Assembly: GCF_011806405.1 (NCBI RefSeq)
Contig: NZ_JAATOW010000027.1
Location: 1-54,781, forward strand
DNA length: 54,781 nucleotides
Source: Pseudooceanicola sp. HF7
GTDB taxonomy: Bacteria > Pseudomonadota > Alphaproteobacteria > Rhodobacterales > Rhodobacteraceae
Direction: 5' to 3'
Shown in pieces: positions 36,707 through 45,415 of the stretch. Made by a program: the position numbers and the translations under genes. The notes under the pieces were generated by a model, which was not told the DNA's origin, searched no databases, and saw only the letters and a program-made list of their open reading frames with translations. Numbering within the stretch: position 1 is the first letter of the stretch; each line of letters starts with the position of its first letter.

Positions 36707-36822
36707 CCACGACCCTTTTCTGTTCTTCCCAAGGCGCCTTCGGCATGTGCGACCAAGGCCCGGGCGGGCGCAGGCACTGTCGGGCCGGCACCGATGGACC
36801 TTTGGCCAGGACTTGAGCGGTG

Positions 36823-36852
36823 GACATAGGTTCGCGGCCCCTTGGCTGTCAA
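36823..36852 (-). promoter_or_regulatory. Candidate dusA promoter
   Basis: On minus, a consensus TTGACA (-35; plus 36847-36852) is followed after 18 bases by TATGTC as a weak -10. It would give a leader of roughly 110 nt before dusA. Confidence 0.35.
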
Positions 36853-36979
36853 CCTTGCCAAGGTGGCTCTGTGGGTTGAAAGCCGCAAGAAACATGGTGT
36901 GTCCTTACCCGACACCTAGAGACGATTGGTTTCAGATCAGGCGTTCCGAGGGGTAGCCAAGCCTGGCTGCGCCGCCCCA

Positions 36980-37010
36980 AAGAAACTTGCGCGCGATAAA
37001 CGCGCGCAAG
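36980..37010 (-). terminator. Rho-independent terminator of the chemoreceptor gene
   Basis: Perfect 10-bp stem CTTGCGCGCG / CGCGCGCAAG with a five-base loop; on minus it is followed by TTTCTTT. It lies about 130 nt past the chemoreceptor stop codon. Confidence 0.8.
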
Positions 37011-37141
37011 CTGATGCGGGAGACAGGACCGGCGCCCTCGGCGCAGAGATCCCGCCGCCAAGGCGCAAGACCTTGTCTTCAAGACGGCCCCTAAGCGACC
37101 CGCCTACTGACCCTGCCCCAAAAGCCGGGAATGGAGTAAGC

Positions 37142-39280
37142 TCAGGCGGCGGCGCTGGGCCCCCTTGCCGGCGCAGAAGGCGCCGAAGAGCCTGGCATAC
37201 GGAATTGCCCGACCATGGCTTCCAGGCGCTGCGTCTCATCGTTCAGCGCGGTGCAGGCGGCCGCCGTTTCTTCGAACATGGCGGCATTGCGCTGCTGGAC
37301 CTGGTCCATTTTTCCGACAGCAGAGTTGATCTCAACGATGCCCGTCGCCTGCTCATGGGTGGAAGAGGCGATCTTGCTCACATGCTCCGAGATCCCGCCA
37401 ATCGAGGAGATGATGGACTGCAAGGCGTCGCCTGCACGGCCAACCAGCTCGATCCCTTCCTTCACGTGACCGCTCGACTGAGAGATCAGCTGCCCGATCT
37501 CGCGCGCCGCATCCGAAGATCGTTGCGCCAGTCCGCGCACTTCGGAGGCGACGACGGCGAAACCGCCACCAGCCTCCCCGGCACGGGCAGCCTCGACTCC
37601 GGCGTTAAGGGCCAGAAGGTTTGTCTGGAAGGCTATATCGCTGATCACCTCGATGATCTTGTTGATCTCGTTCGAAGAATTGCCAATCGCGTCCATGGCT
37701 GCCACCGCTTCGTTCACGGTCTTGGAGCTCAATTGCATCTCTCCGTTGATCCCGCCGACAAGAGAGTCCGTCTGCTGGGCCCCATCGGCGGCAAATTTCA
37801 CGGAGTTCGTGAGCTCGCTCAATGCGGCCGCGGTTTCTTCCAGGGTGGCCGCGGATGTTTCCGTGCGGCGGGACAGGTCATTGGAGGCCCCGGTGATTTC
37901 CTGGACATTCCCCGCAATCGACCGCGTGGAGGCAGAGATCGCGCCGATCACCTCTGACAGGCGAACCAGAGCCGCGTTGAAATCCTGGCGCAGCTGATCG
38001 TAGCCATCAGCAAAGGGTTCGTGCATATGGATATCGAGGTTCCCGTCGGAAAGCTCCTTGAGGCCCGCGGCAAGCGTTTCGACGACAAAGGTCTGTTCCG
38101 CTTGCTGATGCCGCTGTTCCTCTTCCATCGCGTTCTTGTCGACCAGCCCCTGCCGCAGGGTTTCAACGGCTCCCGCGATTGCGCCGATTTCGTCGTTGCG
38201 TGACTTGCCCGGAACGGGATCATTGAACCGCCCAGCGACCAGGCTGTCCACGGCGCCCAGCATCTGGCGCAGGGGGTGCCGGACGATCCGAGTGGTGGCA
38301 ATGTACATCGTCACCAGCGCCATGGTCAGGATCAGGACCCCACCAATGACCGTTCGCATCGTGGCCGCCTGAACCGGTGCTGCAAAGACTGCAGCAGGGA
38401 CATCGACGATGGTCGCCCACATCGTGTTCATGCCGGGCGCGGTAAAGGGATAGACCAGCCGGGTGCGGCCATCGGGGAAGCCCCTGATGACACGCGGTTT
38501 TCCATCGCCAAGCGCAGCTTTCACCAGCTCTGCCCCTGTTTCATCATATGGCTTTGTCAGATCGGCTGCATCCGGCGCGGCCAGCCATTTCCCGGAACTG
38601 TCGACCAGAAGGTTCTGCCCCCCGTCGAAGGAGGTCAGGCTTCCCAGCATTGCGGTAAGATCCCCCAGCTCCAGGTCCACGCCGGCAACACCGACGATCC
38701 GCCCATCCAGGGTCACCGGCACACTGACAGAGGTGATCATCGTGCCATTCTCGGCAATATAGGGTTCCGTGATCAGCCCTTTTCCGGTCGCAAGCGGCTT
38801 TGCGTACCATTGCGACTCCGTATTGATCGCAAAGGTTTCCATCGTCACGTTGCCGTTTTCGTCCTTAGACCACCAGGGGGTAAAGATGCCGTCTGCATTC
38901 CTGGCCGCATCGCCGGGCAGAAGTGCCTCGGCCGAGCCGTCTGCCAGAAGGGCCATCCAGGCGCCGAAAAGCGCCTGACTTGATCCCGGGACGCCGCTGA
39001 TCATCGCCAGAAGATCGGACCGGCTGGCCTCTCCGGTGGCGAGGTAGCTGGAAATCGCATGACCCAAAGCCCCACCGCTGGCTGTTGCTTCGGTGATGCT
39101 GACCGCGACCTTTTCGGCGACAAGCCCCGCGTTCTGGGTCGCAAGCTCCATCACCTGATCTTCCACGGCATGTGAGCTCTGCCAACTGCCCACCGCAGTA
39201 TAGGCGATCAGAATGGCTGAAATCGCTGCGCCCGTCACCAGAAGCAGCTTACCCGAGATGGTTGAGATGGCGCTCTTCAT
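37142..39280 (-). CDS. Methyl-accepting chemotaxis protein with periplasmic sensor domain
   Basis: A 712-residue chemoreceptor: TM1 near residues 7-29, a dCache-like periplasmic domain (about 40-300; includes [32 protein letters not shown] and a [16 protein letters not shown] strand), TM2 near 310-331, HAMP, then the MA signalling domain with the hairpin tip [45 protein letters not shown]. No C-terminal CheR/CheB pentapeptide is seen (it ends GPSAAA). The ligand is unknown, though the dCache motif suggests a small amine, amino acid or acid. Start ATG 39280; the longer frame to 39535 does not resemble the family. Single-gene unit with its own terminator. Confidence 0.92.
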   Translation of the reverse strand: MKSAISTISGKLLLVTGAAISAILIAYTAVGSWQSSHAVEDQVMELATQNAGLVAEKVAVSITEATASGGALGHAISSYLATGEASRSDLLAMISGVPGSSQALFGAWMALLADGSAEALLPGDAARNADGIFTPWWSKDENGNVTMETFAINTESQWYAKPLATGKGLITEPYIAENGTMITSVSVPVTLDGRIVGVAGVDLELGDLTAMLGSLTSFDGGQNLLVDSSGKWLAAPDAADLTKPYDETGAELVKAALGDGKPRVIRGFPDGRTRLVYPFTAPGMNTMWATIVDVPAAVFAAPVQAATMRTVIGGVLILTMALVTMYIATTRIVRHPLRQMLGAVDSLVAGRFNDPVPGKSRNDEIGAIAGAVETLRQGLVDKNAMEEEQRHQQAEQTFVVETLAAGLKELSDGNLDIHMHEPFADGYDQLRQDFNAALVRLSEVIGAISASTRSIAGNVQEITGASNDLSRRTETSAATLEETAAALSELTNSVKFAADGAQQTDSLVGGINGEMQLSSKTVNEAVAAMDAIGNSSNEINKIIEVISDIAFQTNLLALNAGVEAARAGEAGGGFAVVASEVRGLAQRSSDAAREIGQLISQSSGHVKEGIELVGRAGDALQSIISSIGGISEHVSKIASSTHEQATGIVEINSAVGKMDQVQQRNAAMFEETAAACTALNDETQRLEAMVGQFRMPGSSAPSAPARGPSAAA

Positions 39281-39583
39281 GTTATTCCATTCACCTGGTT
39301 CACCAGGGAGATGGCTACAGAAAGTGTCTTTACGGATTCTGAAGCGAGCCCGAATAGGCGCCACCTGATACAAACAGTTTGAGCGATCGTTCCTTGGTCG
39401 CGCTTCCGGGCCAGGCAAGGCGATCGCGGTAGCCGAACTGCCTGGAAGGCCGCTTTCCTGGGCGGGCCCCGGCGGGCTGGCCGCTGGGAAGACGTGCATT
39501 TGCGCGCGTCCTCCCTTACCAAGTCCATCAAGCATCTTAGCAATCCGGGCCGCTCACCCGGCCCCGTAGAAAGGAAAAGCCGC
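39281..39583. other. Divergent intergenic region, chemoreceptor / cupin
   Basis: This 303-nt gap must carry promoters for both genes. I see no convincing hexamers, repeats or RNA genes in it. Confidence 0.4.
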
Positions 39584-39979
39584 ATGAAGATCACCCGCGC
39601 CGGCACGGCCCCCTCCACCCCCGGAAACGAAGATTACTTTACCGGCACCGTGCGCATTGACCCGCTGTTCCAGGCCGATCCGCCGGGGCGCAGCAGCGGC
39701 TTGCAGGTCACCTTCGAACCCGGCGCGCGCACGGCCTGGCACACCCATCCGGCGGGTCAGACCATCCTGATCACCTTTGGGCGGGGCCGCGTGCAGCGCG
39801 AAGGCGGCCCGGTCGAAGAGGTGACCGCCGGCGATGTCGTCTTCTTCCCGGCAGAGGAAAAGCACTGGCACGGTGCAAGCCCCAAGACCGCCATGTCCCA
39901 TATCGCCATCCAGGAAAGTATCGACGGCACGCAGGTGACCTGGATGGAAAAGGTGACGGAAGAAGACTACGCAAAGTAG
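39584..39979 (+). CDS. Cupin, (R)-mandelonitrile lyase-like
   Basis: A 131-residue single-domain cupin, similar over its whole length to the manganese cupin hydroxynitrile lyases (for example from Granulicella). Metal ligands fit: AWHTHPAGQT gives two His and a Gln, and EKHWHG gives the last His. The true physiological substrate of such bacterial cupins is mostly unknown, so the name is by similarity only. Start ATG at 39584 with AAGGAAAAG seven bases upstream. Confidence 0.85.
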   Translation: MKITRAGTAPSTPGNEDYFTGTVRIDPLFQADPPGRSSGLQVTFEPGARTAWHTHPAGQTILITFGRGRVQREGGPVEEVTAGDVVFFPAEEKHWHGASPKTAMSHIAIQESIDGTQVTWMEKVTEEDYAK

Positions 39980-40101
39980 CTGACCTTCAGCCCTCGCCGC
40001 GCTTGGCCCGGGTTCACCGAGCCAAGGGAAGCACCGGTGCCTCTGAACTGCTCAGTGGCCCGCAATTCCAAACGGGGTCAACGGCTTGCTGCCCGCCATT
40101 C

Positions 40102-40129
40102 TTGACGGGTCATTTGTATAGAATAATCT
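40102..40129 (+). promoter_or_regulatory. Promoter with HutC-like operator for the gntR gene
   Basis: TTGACG (40102-40107), a 16-nt spacer and TAATCT (40124-40129) form a plausible promoter. The spacer contains GTATAGAA (40116-40123), one base off the HutC-type consensus GTMTAKAC. A repressor bound there would block RNA polymerase, which fits autoregulation of the GntR gene that starts at 40220. Confidence 0.5.
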
Positions 40130-40219
40130 GGCTGAACCAGCGTTCCCGGACGCGACCCGCGCTCAGGCGCCGTTCCCGGCCCGCGCGGGCTCAGGCAAAG
40201 AACGCGCCGGAGGCCAGCC

Positions 40220-40957
40220 GTGACCCACAGACCCGCGAATGACACCCTCCATATGAAGATCCGCGGCTGGCTGCTGGACAAGATCTTGGGCGGCACCTGG
40301 GCGCCCGGCCACCAGATCCCGATAGAGACAGAGCTTGCCAGCCAGTTCGGGGTCTCTCGTATGACCGTCAACAAGGTGATGACCCAGCTGTCCCAGGAAG
40401 GCTACGTGGTGCGCCACAAACGCCGGGGCTCTTTCGTGGCGCAACCCAGGTCGCAATCCGCGGTGATGGAGATCGCCTCCATCCGGGCAGAGGTCGCAGC
40501 CCTGGGCCTGGCCCACGGATGGCAGCTGATGGAGCGCGCCCTGCGACCGTTAACAGAGGATGAAGACCGGCTGCTCAACCGCATGACACCACGCGCGGAC
40601 ACGCCCCTGCTGATCGTCCAAGGCCTGCATCTGGCGGGCGAAACCCCGTTCTGCCATGAGCTGCGCGCCATCAACCCCGCCGCCTGTCCCGAAGCGCTGG
40701 ACCAGGACTTTACCGCCCTGGAACCGGGCCAATGGCTTCTTGAGACGGTGCCGTGGATCTCTGCCAGCCACACCGTGCGCGCCATCAATGCCGCGCCAAG
40801 CGAAGCCGCCCTGCTGGCGATTCCAGAGGGGCAGGCCTGCCTTGAAATCCTGCGCATGACCCGGCACGGCAGCGGCTGGGTGACCTGCGCCCGCTTGGCC
40901 TACAGCGGGCAGGCGCATCAGATCGTGGCACAGTTCTCTGCCGGTGGGGCGGGCTGA
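40220..40957 (+). CDS. GntR-family regulator, HutC subfamily
   Basis: A 245-residue repressor: N-terminal winged helix (IPIETELASQFGVSRMTVNKVMTQLSQEGYVVRHKRRGSFVA, about residues 33-75) and a C-terminal UTRA effector domain, the HutC subfamily plan. Start ATG at 40220. It lies convergent to the operon of the kinase, dehydrogenase and ABC genes, with one base between the two stop codons, and candidate sites for a HutC-type protein lie upstream of these units. It is therefore the likely repressor of the cluster, relieved by a pathway intermediate. True histidine-utilisation HutC is an alternative, but no hut genes are present. Confidence 0.85.
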   Translation: MTHRPANDTLHMKIRGWLLDKILGGTWAPGHQIPIETELASQFGVSRMTVNKVMTQLSQEGYVVRHKRRGSFVAQPRSQSAVMEIASIRAEVAALGLAHGWQLMERALRPLTEDEDRLLNRMTPRADTPLLIVQGLHLAGETPFCHELRAINPAACPEALDQDFTALEPGQWLLETVPWISASHTVRAINAAPSEAALLAIPEGQACLEILRMTRHGSGWVTCARLAYSGQAHQIVAQFSAGGAG

Positions 40958-40958
40958 C

Positions 40959-42257
40959 CTAGCCCCGGATCCCAGCGAAGAAGCGCGAACAGATGTCCTC
41001 TGCCTCCAGCGGGCGGGAGCCAACCATGAGCGCCACCATAAGGCCGATCGCCGAAGAGGTGGCATTGTGTCGATCAGCGCCCTCCCCCGCATTCAGGTTC
41101 ATTACCAGCGTCGGGGACATGAACAGACCCAGTCGGATCACGTCCTCCCAGTCCTCGGGCAACAGGCCCTCGTCGCGCAGCCGTGCGATCCAGGGCGCCC
41201 AGAAATGCACCTGCTTGGCCTCCAGCAGCGCGCGGCGCAGCGGGTTGGGCTGCCAGTCCGTGTCAATGAACAGCCGGGTGCCGTCATAGCGCACTTGGGC
41301 CTTGTAGCGCTGCTCGGCGATCTCGGGATTATACAGCCAGAAGGGATGGGCGAAGACATTGTGGAAGGTCGATTTCACTTCTGCCAGCAGAGAGGGCACG
41401 GCGTCCCCGGCAAAAGCCGGATCAAAAAGCGACAGGCGGTCCTGATCGGTGCCGTGCTCATACCAAACATTGGCGTTGTGAGCATCGCCGTGGGCCACGG
41501 TCCCGCCCGCATCCGCCAGCGCCGCCGGGGCGCAGCGGCGATAGGCCCGGTCGAACAATTCCCCCAGCGTATCGGCATAGGCGATCCCGTTCAGAACCGG
41601 GCGCGCGGTCGAAAGCGCAGACCAGTCCAGATCGAACACCCCGTCATCGTCCGGAAAGCGAAAGACCTTGTCCACGTAGAACCGTTTGAGACGACCACCC
41701 GGATACTGACCCTGGGCTGGATCGATCAGCCGCTCGTGAAAGAGCCTGTGGATCGGTTCGGCCTCTGACATCTCCGGCGTGATCGGTTTCAGGGTTTCTT
41801 CGGCGACCTGAAGCAGATGATCGTTCAGGGTCGCCTCTGCGGCGACGCATCGGGCAGCCGCCTGGGCATCCGGGGCTAGGTCCAGATCAAAGAGCACATC
41901 GGAAAACCGCCGGTCGTCCCGCTTGGCATAGACCAGCACCTGTTCGCCCGGCAGCCGCGACATGTAGAGCGGGCGGTCCACGGGCAGGCCGGCCTTTGCC
42001 AGGATCTCTGCGCGGTAGTATTCACCGCGCATCTCTTCTTCGCCCTCTTCCTGGTGGAACTTGAAGAAATAGCCCTGATCTGCGGCCGTGAATGTCCCGT
42101 TGAGGGAGTTCAGCGAATACTGATCGACGTTGATCCGCAGTCCTTCGACCTTGAGGTCGAACAGACCGCCGATGAAGGCTTCAAGCGCGGCCTCGGCGGC
42201 GGGCAGATCTCGTGCCGCCAGCTGGCGCAGTTCCGCAGTGCGCGATGTACCGCTCAT
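40959..42257 (-). CDS. APH-like phosphotransferase of unknown role
   Basis: A 432-residue protein of the aminoglycoside/choline kinase-like fold. VAHGDAHNANVW near residue 254 is the Brenner catalytic motif (HGDxHxxN), and LFDPAFAGD near residue 277 the metal-binding Asp motif. The N-terminal half has YFFKFHQEEGEEEMRGEYYRAEILAKAGLPVDRPLY, matching the nucleotide-binding lobe with Lys and Glu. It overlaps the alcohol dehydrogenase stop by four bases (ATGA), so it belongs to the operon. No role for a kinase is known to me in this pathway; it may phosphorylate a related polyol or be a detoxification step. Confidence 0.75.
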   Translation of the reverse strand: MSGTSRTAELRQLAARDLPAAEAALEAFIGGLFDLKVEGLRINVDQYSLNSLNGTFTAADQGYFFKFHQEEGEEEMRGEYYRAEILAKAGLPVDRPLYMSRLPGEQVLVYAKRDDRRFSDVLFDLDLAPDAQAAARCVAAEATLNDHLLQVAEETLKPITPEMSEAEPIHRLFHERLIDPAQGQYPGGRLKRFYVDKVFRFPDDDGVFDLDWSALSTARPVLNGIAYADTLGELFDRAYRRCAPAALADAGGTVAHGDAHNANVWYEHGTDQDRLSLFDPAFAGDAVPSLLAEVKSTFHNVFAHPFWLYNPEIAEQRYKAQVRYDGTRLFIDTDWQPNPLRRALLEAKQVHFWAPWIARLRDEGLLPEDWEDVIRLGLFMSPTLVMNLNAGEGADRHNATSSAIGLMVALMVGSRPLEAEDICSRFFAGIRG

Positions 42258-43258
42258 GGGGCATCTCCTCCGCAGGCAATCAGGACCTTGAGCGGTCCGG
42301 GTTCGCCGGCCAACTGCCGCCGGTAGGCCTCTGGCACCGCATCAAGGTCGATCGGCGCGGCAATCAGACGGTCCAGCGCCGGCTCAAGATCCGCCAGCAT
42401 CGCGACCGCCGGGGCCAGCTCATCGGCGAAGGCATGGCAGCCGACAAGCGACATGTCCTTTTCAACCAGCTTGACCGGATCAAGCTGAAGCTGCCCTTCC
42501 CCGATCCCGACCAGGGCAAGACCGCCCCCGCCGCCAAGCCGCTCGATCAGCGTGCCAATTACCACCGGCGCGCCGGTCGTGTCGATGGCGTGGCGCGGGG
42601 GCTCCCTGCCCCAGTCGCCGTCAAGCTCGGCCTCCTGTCCGCCGACGATATCCGCGACAAGCGCCCGCCGACCGGCGTCGCGGTCGATCAGCATTACCGG
42701 GTTGCCGGTCCGTGCCGCCAGGATCGCCACCAGCGCGCCGATGGGTCCGCATCCGGTCACGATGACGGGCGCCCCTTCCGGGGCCTGCAACCGGGTCACC
42801 GCATGCAGCGCCACCGCAAGGGACTCTGCCATGGCAAGCTGGCGATAGGGCACGCCCTCAGGCGCCCGACCGACGTTGCCGGCGGGCAGCAGGGCCGCTT
42901 CGGCAAAACCGCCGTCGATCGCTTCACCGATAAAGCCAAGGTTTTCACAGACCTGGCCCAGACCCGCGCGACAAGCGGCGCAGGTGCCACACAGGTAGCG
43001 GCTGTCCACGTAGACCCGGTCGCCCGGCGCGACGTGACGCACGTTCGCCCCCACGGCGCGCACGCGGCCCGCGAACTCATGCCCGGCCACCGAAGGCGCG
43101 CGACTGATCCAGGCGCCCGTGCGGTAATTGTGCAGATCGGACCCGCAGATGCCCGCAAGCGCGACACCGACCAGAACCTGCCCAGGACCCGGCGCGGGCG
43201 GCGTTTCGACCTCTTCGACCCGCAGATCGCCGGGGCCGTGCAATCTGACTGCGCGCAT
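42254..43258 (-). CDS. hpsP: Zinc alcohol dehydrogenase, HpsP-like
   Basis: A 334-residue medium-chain dehydrogenase. Catalytic zinc ligands: Cys38 (GICGSD) and His60-Glu61 (AGHEFAG). Structural zinc cysteines: 90, 93, 96 and 104 (CGTCAACRAGLGQVC). Rossmann segment: VIVTGCGPIGALVAILAA. Members act on polyols. Placed between a HisD-like dehydrogenase and a kinase gene, it matches HpsP, one of two 2,3-dihydroxypropanesulfonate 2-dehydrogenases that interconvert the enantiomers; an idonate-type polyol dehydrogenase is the alternative. Confidence 0.75.
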   Translation of the reverse strand: MRAVRLHGPGDLRVEEVETPPAPGPGQVLVGVALAGICGSDLHNYRTGAWISRAPSVAGHEFAGRVRAVGANVRHVAPGDRVYVDSRYLCGTCAACRAGLGQVCENLGFIGEAIDGGFAEAALLPAGNVGRAPEGVPYRQLAMAESLAVALHAVTRLQAPEGAPVIVTGCGPIGALVAILAARTGNPVMLIDRDAGRRALVADIVGGQEAELDGDWGREPPRHAIDTTGAPVVIGTLIERLGGGGGLALVGIGEGQLQLDPVKLVEKDMSLVGCHAFADELAPAVAMLADLEPALDRLIAAPIDLDAVPEAYRRQLAGEPGPLKVLIACGGDAP

Positions 43259-43261
43259 CCC

Positions 43262-44587
43262 TCAGCCCTTCAGGTAGGGGTCACGCATCGCGCTCACCGC
43301 ATTGGCGTGAGAGGAGAAGCCCTCGTATTCCGCCAGCAGCTTGGTGCGCGCGGCCATCTCCGGATAGCCCTTTTCGGTCACGTACCCGATGGAACTGCGG
43401 CGCATGTAATCGGTGACGGAGAGCGGGCCATAGGTATTGGCCCCGGCCGAGGTCGGCAAAACCGCGTTCGGCCCCAGCACGTAGTTGGCAATGGCATTGG
43501 GCGTGCGGGTGCCCATCAGGATCTCAGCGGCCTCGGTGATGTCACCAAGGTAGTCGAAGGGTTTTTCCGACAGGATCTCAAGGTGTTCTGGGGCGTATTC
43601 GTTCACGAAGGCGCAGGCGTCCTCCATGTCCTTCGCCAGGACGATGCCGCCATATGGGCCGGTCAGCACGGTCTTGGAAAAGCCGACCCGCTGTTCGCTC
43701 ATCTGCGCCCAGTGCCCCGGAAGGGCCGCCAGCGCCTCGTCCACCACGCGGCGCGAGGGGGTGACCAGCCAGGCAGAACTGTCGGGGCCGTGCTCGGCCT
43801 CGATCAGCAGGTCCAGCGCGGCCAGCCCGCCAGAGACGGTGTCATCGGCCAGGATCACGACCTCGGAGGGGCCCGCGGGCAGGCCCGGATCAATCACGTG
43901 GGACAGAAGCCGCTTGGCGGCCACCACCCAGGGACTGCCGGGCCCGACGATCTTCTTGGCGGCCTTTACGGTCTGCGTACCATAGGCCGCGGCGGCCACG
44001 GCCTGTGCGCCCCCGGCCTTGTAGACCGTCTCGACCCCGGCCAGGCGTGCGGCGACCAGCGTGGCCGCATCCACGGACCCATCCGGGCCCGGCGGCGTGA
44101 AGATAGCCAGGTCCGGCACCCCGGCGACCACGCCCGGCACGGCGGTCATCATGGTGACAGAGGGGAAGGCCCCCTTGCCGCGCGGCACGTAGAGCGCCAC
44201 GGAAGAGATCGGCGTCCAGCGATCCCCGGCAAAGGCGCCGGGGCGGATCTCTTTCAGCCACATCGGTTCGGGCTTCTGCTCCTGGTGGAAGGTGCGGATA
44301 TTGTCGATCCCGTACTGGATGGCATCGATCACCTCCTGCTCGACCGCATCGAAGGCCGCGTCGAATTCCTCAGGTGTGGCTTTCAGGGAAGACGCCTCCA
44401 GCCCCATGGCCCGGTCCAGCTCCCGCCCGAACCGCGCCAGCGCCGCATCGCCTTCGGTCCTGACCGCGTCGATGATCGGCAGGACCTTGTCGGTGAAACC
44501 GGACAGATCCGCCTCTGACCGGCGCACCAGCGCCGCGCGCTCCCCTGGCGAAAGGGTCGAGAGATCCTTGAAGGTCACTTCAGTCAT
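43262..44587 (-). CDS. hpsN: HisD-like dehydrogenase, probable sulfopropanediol 3-dehydrogenase HpsN
   Basis: A 441-residue homologue of histidinol dehydrogenase. Shared motifs: NAD-binding GGAQAVAAAAYGT and IVGPGS, plus YAPEHLEIL (with the catalytic Glu-His). Zinc-site residues differ from E. coli HisD: the Gln of SQAEHGPDS is Glu here (LIEAEHGPDS), and the Asp of GDYASGTNHVLPT is Asn (ANYVLGPNAVLPT), with the neighbouring His changed to Ala; the first His and the C-terminal His (SSHANAV) remain. HpsN oxidises (R)-DHPS to (R)-sulfolactate with NAD, so this is the best name given the linked SDR and Zn-ADH. Start ATG at 44587 with AAGGA seven bases upstream. Confidence 0.82.
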   Translation of the reverse strand: MTEVTFKDLSTLSPGERAALVRRSEADLSGFTDKVLPIIDAVRTEGDAALARFGRELDRAMGLEASSLKATPEEFDAAFDAVEQEVIDAIQYGIDNIRTFHQEQKPEPMWLKEIRPGAFAGDRWTPISSVALYVPRGKGAFPSVTMMTAVPGVVAGVPDLAIFTPPGPDGSVDAATLVAARLAGVETVYKAGGAQAVAAAAYGTQTVKAAKKIVGPGSPWVVAAKRLLSHVIDPGLPAGPSEVVILADDTVSGGLAALDLLIEAEHGPDSSAWLVTPSRRVVDEALAALPGHWAQMSEQRVGFSKTVLTGPYGGIVLAKDMEDACAFVNEYAPEHLEILSEKPFDYLGDITEAAEILMGTRTPNAIANYVLGPNAVLPTSAGANTYGPLSVTDYMRRSSIGYVTEKGYPEMAARTKLLAEYEGFSSHANAVSAMRDPYLKG

Positions 44588-44617
44588 GGGGTCGTCCTTG
44601 CTTGAGCCGTTCGCGAC

Positions 44618-45415
44618 TCATTTCGATTTGAGGAAGATTTCCAGCCCGACCAGCCGGTCCAACAGCCAGACAGCCGCCAGGGCGATCACGACGAAGATGG
44701 TCGAGACCGCGGCAAGATCCGGCGTGATGATCGAACGGATGTTGTTGTAGACCTGCACCGGCAGGGTGACCGTGCGGGCGTCTGTCAGCAGCAGGCTGAC
44801 CAGGAACTCCGTCATCGCCAGCACGAACATCAACAGCCCGCCGGTGATCACCCCCGGCATGACCGCCGGCAGGGTCACATGGAAGAAGGTGGCGATCGGC
44901 CCTGCCCCGCAGTTCTGCGCCGCAAGCTCCAGGTCGCGGTCAAGCGATGCGGCAGAGGCCGACACGGACCAGATGATGAACGGCAGGTTGATGACCGCGC
45001 AGGCCACACCCACGGGCCAGAGCGCGCCCAGGATGCGCCATTCCCCGAAGACCAGCATCATGCCGATCCCCGATGCGATCAGTGGCACGGTGAACGGCAG
45101 CAGCAGGTAGACCTGAAGTGCCATCGCTCCCCGCAGCCGGTAACGGCTAAGCGCGATCCCGGCCAGCGTGCCCACCGGCACGGAGACCGCAACGCAGACC
45201 AGCGACACCTGGATCGAGCGCCAGAAGGCCTGCTGCAGGTCCCGTGCCTGGGCGATCTTCTCGTACCATTTCAGGGAAAATCCCTCTGGCGGGAAGGCGA
45301 TGATATTGCCCGAGGTCACGGAGGCCCCGACCACGATCACCATCGGCAGGGACAGGATCAGCACGGCGAAACCGACCAGGATCCAGAAGATCGCTCTTTG
45401 CAGCGGCGCGGTCAT
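44618..45415 (-). CDS. ABC transporter permease, PotC-type
   Basis: A 265-residue permease with six predicted helices and the EAA loop (LELAAQNCGAGPIATFFHVTLPAVMPGVITGG) of the spermidine/putrescine-type importers. It would form the channel with the upstream PotB-type permease, with which it overlaps by ATGA. In this cluster it probably imports the substrate of the three dehydrogenases rather than a polyamine. Confidence 0.88.
   Translation of the reverse strand: MTAPLQRAIFWILVGFAVLILSLPMVIVVGASVTSGNIIAFPPEGFSLKWYEKIAQARDLQQAFWRSIQVSLVCVAVSVPVGTLAGIALSRYRLRGAMALQVYLLLPFTVPLIASGIGMMLVFGEWRILGALWPVGVACAVINLPFIIWSVSASAASLDRDLELAAQNCGAGPIATFFHVTLPAVMPGVITGGLLMFVLAMTEFLVSLLLTDARTVTLPVQVYNNIRSIITPDLAAVSTIFVVIALAAVWLLDRLVGLEIFLKSK

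Larger units (their letters stand above)
36707..37141. other. Intergenic region between dusA and the chemoreceptor gene
   Basis: This 435-nt gap holds a promoter-like element for dusA (36823-36852) and a strong terminator for the upstream chemoreceptor gene (36980-37010). The rest is GC-rich and featureless. A D-arm-like stretch near 36953-36980 does not continue into a tRNA. Confidence 0.5.

Noticed and set aside
36940-36990. tRNA-like start (GGGGTAGCCAAGCCTGGCT)
   Set aside because: The D-arm resemblance is not followed by an anticodon stem, T-arm or matching acceptor end.
43262-44587. Histidinol dehydrogenase of histidine biosynthesis
   Set aside because: No other his gene is nearby, two zinc-site residues differ from HisD, and the neighbours are transport and catabolic genes.
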